Source: Methylophilus sp. 14 (GTDB lineage Bacteria; Pseudomonadota; Gammaproteobacteria; Burkholderiales; Methylophilaceae). Taken from it: a stretch of DNA of 64,000 bases. Shown here in pieces: positions 58,581-64,000 of this stretch (within the stretch, counting starts at the first letter, position 1; each line of letters starts with the position of its first letter). The DNA lies in assembly GCF_015354345.1 (NCBI RefSeq), contig NZ_JADKYS010000006.1, positions 62,001-126,000 of the forward strand. The letters are read 5' to 3'. The notes beneath the pieces were generated by a model. The model was not told the DNA's origin. It ran no database searches and saw only the letters and a list, made by a program, of their open reading frames with translations. Both the position numbers and the translations under genes were made by a program.

Positions 58581-60470
58581 TTATAGTTCCAGTGAATCCA
58601 GGTTTTTGCCAGCAAGGGCTTTTTGTACTGAGGCGTCCATGCGTTTGGCAGCAAAGTCTTCTGTGGCATGGTTGAGCGCATCGCTCGCCTGTTTAACCGC
58701 ATGGCTATCCGTGCCCTGGCATAAAGCCAGCAGGGCATCAATATGGGTTTGTATCTGTTGGCGTTCATCTGCATTCAGCAATGTGTCACCATCTTCAGCC
58801 AGCGCGGCTTGAATCGCTTCAATCAGGCGCTGCGCATCGACCACGGCCTCGCGCAGCATGCGTGCAGCTTTATCGCTTTCTGCTGCACCAAAGGAATCTT
58901 TGAGCATGCTGGTGATCTGGTCTTCGTTCAGGCCATAAGAGGGTTTCACCGTGATGTTGGCTTCCACGCCATTGGTCTGTTCGCGCGCACTGACGGATAA
59001 CAGGCCATCGGCATCGACTTGGAATGTCACGCGAATCCGTGCGGCACCCGCTGCCATCGGTGGAATGCCACGCAGCTCAAAACGCGCCAGTGACCGGCAG
59101 TCGCTGACCAACTCACGTTCGCCTTGCACGACATGAATCGCCATCGCGGTTTGGCCGTCTTTATAAGTGGTAAAGTCCTGCGCGCGTGCAATCGGTAAAG
59201 TAGAGTTGCGAGGAATGACTTTTTCTACCAATCCGCCCATGGTTTCCAGGCCGAGTGAAAGCGGCGTGATGTCCAGTAGCAGTAATTCATCGCCACTGCG
59301 GTTACCGGCGAGCACGTTGGCTTGTATGGCTGCGCCCAGGGCGACGACCTTATCCGGGTCTAGGTTGGTCAGGGGCTCTTGCTCGAAGAATGCCTGCACC
59401 GCATGGCGGATATGCGGCATGCGCGTGGCGCCGCCAACCAATACCACGCCTTTAATCTCGTCTATGCTTAACCCGGCATCGCGCATGGCTTTGCGCGTCG
59501 GGCTTAAGGTTTTAATCACCAGGTGTTCGGTCAGCGTGACAAATTGCGCTACCGACAGGGTTTCATCGACCAGGGCGCCGTTACTCAGTTTGCAGACGAT
59601 ATTAGCTTCATGGTTATCGGTCAGCCATTCTTTGGCCTGGCGCGCCTTGGTGAGCAGCAGGCGGGTATCTTCTTCGCTGAGCGGTTTGAAGTCTTTGGTT
59701 TTGCTGCGTACCTGATCCAGCACCCAGCAAAAAATGCGGTGGTCAAAGTCATCACCACCCAAGGCAGAGTCGCCATTGGTGGCCAGCACTTCAAATACGC
59801 CTTTGCTCAGGCGCAGGATGGAAATGTCAAAGGTGCCGCCACCCAGGTCATAAATGACGTAGACGCCTTCGGCAGCATTATCCAGGCCATAGGCCACTGC
59901 AGCAGCAGTGGGCTCATTGAGCAGGCGCAGTACATGCAAGCCTGCCAGGCGTGCAGCGTCTTTGGTGGCCTGGCGTTGTGCGTCATCAAAATAAGCGGGC
60001 ACGGTGATGACCGCGCCGGTGAGCTCGCCGCCCAATGCTTTTTCAGCACGGGCTTTCAGGGTTTTTAAAATTTCGGCAGAAATCTCGACCGGACTTTTTA
60101 AACCGGCACGCGTTTTGATTTCGAGAATGCCTTGCGAACTGTCATTCTCCACAAAATGATAGGGAATATGCGCTCTGTCGGTGATGTCGTGCAAGGCGCG
60201 ACCCATAAAGCGCTTGACCGAGACGATGGTATTCACCGGGTCCAGGCTTTGTGCCGCTTGCGCTTCGTGGCCAACAATAATGCTATCTTGGAGGTAGCGC
60301 ACGACAGAGGGCAGCAGTGCGTGGCCATGCTCATCATGCAATACGGTACTCATGCCGCTGCGTACGGTGGCAACGAGTGAGTTGGTGGTACCCAGGTCAA
60401 TACCCACTGCCAATTTGTGTTGATGTGGGGCAGGGGATAAGCCAGGTTCGGAAATCTGTAATAAGGCCAT
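58581..60470 (-). CDS. hscA: Hsp70-type chaperone HscA
   Basis: A 629-residue specialised Hsp70 that, with HscB, releases Fe-S clusters from IscU. The ATPase domain starts at [14 protein letters not shown] and includes [19 protein letters not shown] and [12 protein letters not shown]. The substrate-binding domain (about 400-520, [37 protein letters not shown]) and a helical lid follow. It recognises the LPPVK motif, which is present in the IscU of this operon (99-103). It is placed between hscB and fdx. Confidence 0.97.
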   Translation of the reverse strand: MALLQISEPGLSPAPHQHKLAVGIDLGTTNSLVATVRSGMSTVLHDEHGHALLPSVVRYLQDSIIVGHEAQAAQSLDPVNTIVSVKRFMGRALHDITDRAHIPYHFVENDSSQGILEIKTRAGLKSPVEISAEILKTLKARAEKALGGELTGAVITVPAYFDDAQRQATKDAARLAGLHVLRLLNEPTAAAVAYGLDNAAEGVYVIYDLGGGTFDISILRLSKGVFEVLATNGDSALGGDDFDHRIFCWVLDQVRSKTKDFKPLSEEDTRLLLTKARQAKEWLTDNHEANIVCKLSNGALVDETLSVAQFVTLTEHLVIKTLSPTRKAMRDAGLSIDEIKGVVLVGGATRMPHIRHAVQAFFEQEPLTNLDPDKVVALGAAIQANVLAGNRSGDELLLLDITPLSLGLETMGGLVEKVIPRNSTLPIARAQDFTTYKDGQTAMAIHVVQGERELVSDCRSLARFELRGIPPMAAGAARIRVTFQVDADGLLSVSAREQTNGVEANITVKPSYGLNEDQITSMLKDSFGAAESDKAARMLREAVVDAQRLIEAIQAALAEDGDTLLNADERQQIQTHIDALLALCQGTDSHAVKQASDALNHATEDFAAKRMDASVQKALAGKNLDSLEL

Positions 60471-60476
60471 GAAACT

Positions 60477-60989
60477 CTAATCTTCCAACTGAGCGATCAG
60501 CTGATTCACATCTTCACTCACTTTATCAATAAACCGCAGCTTGCGTACCGTCAGGGCTGCCTGCGTCGGGGCGGCCATAATTTCATTGGCCACTTGCTGC
60601 TGCAAGGCCTTGGCTTGCGTGCGCATTTCTTTCAGTAACGCATCCAGTGCGGGAATGTCTTTGCCAGCCCTGGCGTCATCCATGGCTTCACGCCACTCCA
60701 TTTGCGCCATCAAAAAATCACCCGGCATGGCCGTATTGTTTTCTTCATCGGTGGCAATGCCTTGCAGTTGTAGCAGGTAGCGCGCGCGTGACGTCGGCTG
60801 TTTGAGCACCTGGTAAGCTTCGTTGACCTGCGTCGCCATTTGCATGGACTGCATGCGTTCGGCGGGTGACGCATTCACAAATTTATCCGGATGGACTTCC
60901 GCTTGTAACTTGCGGTACTGGGCATCCAGCACCGTGATGTCTAGCTCAAACTGTTGCGGTAGCTGAAAGAGGGCGAAGTAGTTTTGCAT
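60477..60989 (-). CDS. hscB: J-domain co-chaperone HscB
   Basis: A 170-residue protein with an N-terminal J domain holding the HPD motif (His33-Pro-Asp35 in EVHPDKFVN) and a C-terminal helical domain that binds IscU. The start ATG 60989 (MQNYFALFQLPQQF) is preferred over an in-frame ATG at 61034 that would add 15 unrelated residues. It lies between iscA and hscA. Confidence 0.95.
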   Translation of the reverse strand: MQNYFALFQLPQQFELDITVLDAQYRKLQAEVHPDKFVNASPAERMQSMQMATQVNEAYQVLKQPTSRARYLLQLQGIATDEENNTAMPGDFLMAQMEWREAMDDARAGKDIPALDALLKEMRTQAKALQQQVANEIMAAPTQAALTVRKLRFIDKVSEDVNQLIAQLED

Positions 60990-61037
60990 AGTCGATGACT
61001 GAAAATACAGGCGTGTTGCATGTATTTGCAGCAAACG

Positions 61038-61361
61038 TTAAACGGTAAATGACTCGCCGCAGCCGCACTCGTCTTTCACATTCGGGTTGTTGAACTTAAA
61101 GCCTTCGTTCAGGCCTTCCTTAGTGAAGTCGAGTTCAGTGCCATCGATATACACCAGGCTTTTCGGGTCGACAATGACCTTGATGCCGTGGCTTTCAAAT
61201 GCCACATCTTCATCTTGCATTTCGTCCACAAATTCCAGCGTGTAGGCCATGCCTGAACAGCCCGTGGTTTTGACGCCCAGGCGTAAACCGAGGCCTTTGC
61301 CACGGTTAGCCAGAAACTTTTCCACGCGGTTGGCTGCGGTTTCAGTCAGGGTAATTGCCAT
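61038..61361 (-). CDS. iscA: Iron-sulfur assembly protein IscA
   Basis: A 107-residue A-type carrier with the three conserved cysteines Cys35 (TTGCSGMAY), Cys99 and Cys101 (DECGCGESF). It transfers or stores Fe-S units, especially for [4Fe-4S] proteins. It lies 4 bases after iscU in the operon. Confidence 0.97.
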   Translation of the reverse strand: MAITLTETAANRVEKFLANRGKGLGLRLGVKTTGCSGMAYTLEFVDEMQDEDVAFESHGIKVIVDPKSLVYIDGTELDFTKEGLNEGFKFNNPNVKDECGCGESFTV

Positions 61362-61365
61362 ATGC

Positions 61366-61746
61366 TTAACCTTGTTTGGATTTCAAGTCAGCAATCGCTG
61401 ATTTGATTGCATCTTCTGCCAGCACGGAGCAGTGAATTTTCACTGGCGGCAATGCCAGCTCTTCAGCAATCGCAGAGTTCTTGATCTCTTGCGCCTGATC
61501 CAGTGTTTTGCCTTTTAACCATTCGGTTACCAGCGAGCTGGAAGCAATCGCAGAGCCGCAACCATAAGTCTTGAATTTGGCATCTTCAATCACGCCAGCA
61601 TCATTCACCTTGATTTGCAACTTCATCACGTCACCACACGCAGGTGCGCCGACCATGCCGGTGCCCACATTCGGGTCATTTTTGTCCAGAGAACCCACGT
61701 TACGTGGATTTTCGTAGTGATCTAATACTTTATCTGAGTAAGCCAT
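61366..61746 (-). CDS. iscU: Fe-S cluster scaffold IscU
   Basis: The 126-residue scaffold receives sulfur from IscS. Ligands are Cys37 (PACGDV), Cys63 ([10 protein letters not shown]) and Cys106 ([10 protein letters not shown]), with the HscA-binding LPPVK at 99-103. It is separated from iscS by 179 non-coding bases that contain an imperfect inverted repeat, an unusual gap inside an isc operon. Confidence 0.98.
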   Translation of the reverse strand: MAYSDKVLDHYENPRNVGSLDKNDPNVGTGMVGAPACGDVMKLQIKVNDAGVIEDAKFKTYGCGSAIASSSLVTEWLKGKTLDQAQEIKNSAIAEELALPPVKIHCSVLAEDAIKSAIADLKSKQG

Positions 61747-61845
61747 GTTGTTGCTCCTATCAATTAAATCGCGATATTCAGGGTGTATCGCGTTTTAACT
61801 CTTAAAAATATTTCTTTAATGAATAAAAATTGCAGATTTCATTGT

Positions 61846-61910
61846 CTGGCAAGGCGAAGGATTGCGCCGTTTAGTCATCTAAACAAGCAGTCCGACAACG
61901 CCGCCAGGCG
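61846..61910. repeat. Imperfect 65-bp inverted repeat between iscS and iscU
   Basis: Outer arms CTGGC.../...GCCAG and a core GTTTAG-TCAT-CTAAAC (61869-61884) make a long imperfect palindrome in the 179-base gap. It resembles the dispersed GC-rich palindromic repeats seen between genes in many proteobacteria; alternatively it could be an RNA processing or stability element separating iscS from iscUA expression. Confidence 0.5.
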
Positions 61911-61925
61911 ATGAAAGATCAATTT

Positions 61926-63143
61926 TTAATGCTCCGCCCATTCTACTTTGGACAGATCAATCCCATCCTTGAACATCTCCCATAATGGGGACAGTTCACG
62001 CAATTTTCCAATTTTGCTCTTCAACAGCTCAATGGTGTAATCGACATCGGCTTCAGTGGTGAAGCGACCAATGCTGAAACGGATCGAGCTGTGTGCCAGT
62101 TCATCAGAGCGACCCAGTGCACGCAATACATAGCTAGGTTCCAGGCTGGCGGAGGTACACGCAGAGCCTGAAGATACGGCAATATCTTTAATCGCCATGA
62201 TCAATGACTCGCCTTCCACGTAGTTGAAGCTGACGTTGAGGTTGTGTGGCACGCGATGATCCAGGTCACCGTTGACATAGGTTTCTTCAATTTGCAGCAA
62301 GCCGTTCAATAAACGGTCACGCAGGGTGCGGATACGTTCGTTTTCGCTGGCCATCTCTTCACGCGCAATGCGGAAAGCTTCGCCCATACCCGCAATCTGG
62401 TGCGTCGCCAGCGTGCCTGAACGCATGCCGCGCTCATGACCGCCGCCGTGCATTTGCGCTTCAATGCGGATACGTGGTTTACGGCGCACATACAAAGCAC
62501 CGACGCCTTTAGGGCCGTAGGTCTTGTGTGCGGAGAAGCTCATCAAGTCCACTGGCAGTTTTTCCAGGTCAATCGCGACCTTGCCGGTTGCCTGTGCCGC
62601 ATCGACGTGGAAAATAATATTATTTGCGCGGCAGACATTGCCCAGCGCTTCAATATCCTGAATCACGCCGATTTCGTTATTGACCAGCATGATGGAGGCC
62701 AATACCGTGTCCGGGCGAATCGCGGCTTTGAATTTCTCGAGATCAATCAGGCCATCGGCTTCTGGTTGCAGGTAAGTCGCTTCGTAGCCTTCACGTTCCA
62801 GTTCGCGCACGGTATCCAGCACCGCTTTGTGCTCGGTGGCGGCGGTGATGATGTGCTTGCCTTTGCTGCCAGCGTAAAAGTGCGCGGCACCTTTGATTGC
62901 CAGGTTGTTAGACTCCGTGGCGCCTGAGGTCCACACGATTTCACGTGAATCGGCATTGACCAGTTTGGCCACTTCTTCACGCGCATTTTCTACCGCGTGC
63001 TCTGCGGTCCAGCCATAAGGGTGACTACGCGAAGCAGGGTTACCAAAGTCTTCGGTCAGGTAAGGAATCATTTTTTGCGCAACACGGGGGTCTACCGGTG
63101 TGGTCGCAGAGTAATCCAGGTAAATCGGCTTTCTTTCAGACAT
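61926..63143 (-). CDS. iscS: Cysteine desulfurase IscS
   Basis: A 405-residue group I desulfurase that provides persulfide sulfur to IscU. PLP lysine Lys207 ([11 protein letters not shown]) and catalytic Cys329 ([17 protein letters not shown]) are present, and the ending [21 protein letters not shown] is the IscU-docking tail typical of IscS. It lies 25 bases after another nifS-like desulfurase on the same strand. Confidence 0.98.
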   Translation of the reverse strand: MSERKPIYLDYSATTPVDPRVAQKMIPYLTEDFGNPASRSHPYGWTAEHAVENAREEVAKLVNADSREIVWTSGATESNNLAIKGAAHFYAGSKGKHIITAATEHKAVLDTVRELEREGYEATYLQPEADGLIDLEKFKAAIRPDTVLASIMLVNNEIGVIQDIEALGNVCRANNIIFHVDAAQATGKVAIDLEKLPVDLMSFSAHKTYGPKGVGALYVRRKPRIRIEAQMHGGGHERGMRSGTLATHQIAGMGEAFRIAREEMASENERIRTLRDRLLNGLLQIEETYVNGDLDHRVPHNLNVSFNYVEGESLIMAIKDIAVSSGSACTSASLEPSYVLRALGRSDELAHSSIRFSIGRFTTEADVDYTIELLKSKIGKLRELSPLWEMFKDGIDLSKVEWAEH

Positions 63144-63168
63144 GTCTCATGCTCTTTCAATTAAAGTC

Positions 63169-64000
63169 TTATGCCGCAACGGCATTTAATCCTTTCAGAC
63201 GTTGCACCTGTTGCTGCAACGCTGCTAAAAACTGGGTGATTTCTTCACTGGTATTGCTATCGCTCAGGCTAACGCGCACTGCACCGCGTGCCAGGTCTGG
63301 CGTGATCCCCATGGCCAGCAATACATGGCTAGGCTCTGTGCTGTCACTGGAGCAGGCAGAGCCACTGGCCACTGCAAACCCCACTTTGTCCAGCGCGGTC
63401 ACCAATGTTTCGCCCTCAATGTTAGGAATGGCAAAAAAACTGGTATTGGGCAAACGTTCAGCCTGCTGTGCAAAAATCACGGCGCCCAATCTGTTTAAAC
63501 CGCTTTCTAATTGGTCACGCAACTGTTTAACGGTGGTATGACGGCTAGCCATTGATTGCATGGCTAACTGGGCGGCCTGTGCAAAGCCGATAATACCTGC
63601 CACATTTTCCGTGCCGCTACGCAAACCACGTTCTTGACCGCCGCCATGTAACAAGGGCGCAATATCCACACGCTTGTCTACAATCAATGCGCCGACGCCT
63701 ATCGGCCCGCCAATTTTGTGACTGGAAATCGTCATCGCATGTACGCCCAAAGCGCTCATATTGACGTCGATTTTGCCAAAGGCCTGCACTGCATCGGTAT
63801 GCAATAACGCACCATGGGCTTTTGCCAGTTGCGCTAACTCAGCCACAGGTTGTATCGCGCCAGTTTCATTGTTTGCCAGCATGGCAGAGACTAATCCTGT
63901 GCGTGCGCTGAGGGCTTGCTCTGCCTGCGCCAGGTCAATCACGCCCTGACTGTCCACACCAATCGTGGCCACTTTCCAATCATGCCAGGCCAATGACTGT
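63169..64000 (-). CDS. NifS-like cysteine desulfurase, partial (cut by window edge)
   Basis: The visible ~277 residues are the C-terminal two thirds of a group I desulfurase: NNETGAIQPV, PLP lysine in SSHKIGGPIG, GGGQERGLRSGTENV and catalytic cysteine in ASGSACSSDSTEPSHVL. It differs from the adjacent IscS and lacks its IscU-docking tail (ends LKGLNAVAA). The N-terminus lies beyond the right edge. In relatives it sits between iscR and iscS; iscR would be outside the window. It is the third cysteine desulfurase here, after IscS and the encapsulin cargo. Confidence 0.93.
   Translation of the reverse strand, partial: QSLAWHDWKVATIGVDSQGVIDLAQAEQALSARTGLVSAMLANNETGAIQPVAELAQLAKAHGALLHTDAVQAFGKIDVNMSALGVHAMTISSHKIGGPIGVGALIVDKRVDIAPLLHGGGQERGLRSGTENVAGIIGFAQAAQLAMQSMASRHTTVKQLRDQLESGLNRLGAVIFAQQAERLPNTSFFAIPNIEGETLVTALDKVGFAVASGSACSSDSTEPSHVLLAMGITPDLARGAVRVSLSDSNTSEEITQFLAALQQQVQRLKGLNAVAA

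Noticed and set aside
59167-60068. Two ~180-codon frames opposite to hscA
   Set aside because: They are antisense shadows of a certain Hsp70 gene with Ser/Arg-rich or low-quality translations.

Overview
The window looks like a chromosome segment of a betaproteobacterium, most probably family Methylophilaceae (Methylophilus/Methylovorus type). The grounds are the EarP + EF-P (Arg32) pair, the isc operon layout, Sbp/CysTWA sulfate uptake, a PEP-CTERM protein and a moderate GC content with AT-rich intergenic DNA. This is inference; there is no rRNA and no methylotrophy gene in the window. I found no tRNA, CRISPR array, prophage or intact insertion sequence.

Layout. 1-3.5 kb: an unknown protein, greB, and a small metal-handling cluster (Cys/His-rich protein, unknown secreted protein, MerP-like HMA protein, MerT-like membrane protein). 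3.5-9.6 kb: OmpA-like lipoprotein, DEDD exonuclease-like protein, YceI, earP-efp, a secreted trypsin-like protease and a DUF2934 protein. 9.8-12.9 kb: FHS-family sugar transporter, a decayed toxin-antitoxin area, a REP-like hairpin and a PEP-CTERM lectin-like protein. 12.9-25.5 kb: tldD-nit-yhdP operon, ABC-F ATPase, a CpxRA-like two-component system and lysS.

25.6-48.2 kb is a sulfur-centred island mixed with c-di-GMP genes. It holds an OprP-like porin behind a Pho box, then yezD, an AlgE-like porin and sbp. Next come a DUF2325 gene, two paralogous membrane EAL phosphodiesterases and an orphan TAXI binding protein. A minus-strand operon follows: epsC/cysE-type serine acetyltransferase, family 2A encapsulin shell, and a cysteine desulfurase with a long N-terminal cargo extension. 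Divergent from it are a second sbp with a degenerate EAL gene, then cysT-cysW-cysA, a DosC-like globin-coupled diguanylate cyclase and metY. Together these take up sulfate, make O-acetylserine, incorporate sulfide, and release sulfur from cysteine inside a protein shell. A palindromic motif occurs both in the encapsulin/sbp2 divergent region and in front of cysT, which suggests one regulon.

48.2-58.2 kb: ribA, a PepSY-RR-HK-PepSY signalling set, a LuxR/hybrid-kinase/receiver operon, two tandem small secreted proteins sharing a repeated LGKRPY-like motif (no family recognised), and a SulP transporter paired with beta-carbonic anhydrase. 58.2-64 kb: the isc Fe-S operon on the minus strand (nifS-like gene cut by the window edge, iscS, iscU, iscA, hscB, hscA, fdx).

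The items most worth attention are the encapsulin operon with its leader terminator and shared operator-like motif, the c-di-GMP/sulfate co-location, the LGKRPY secreted pair, and an internally deleted HigB-type toxin still sitting in front of its intact antitoxin.
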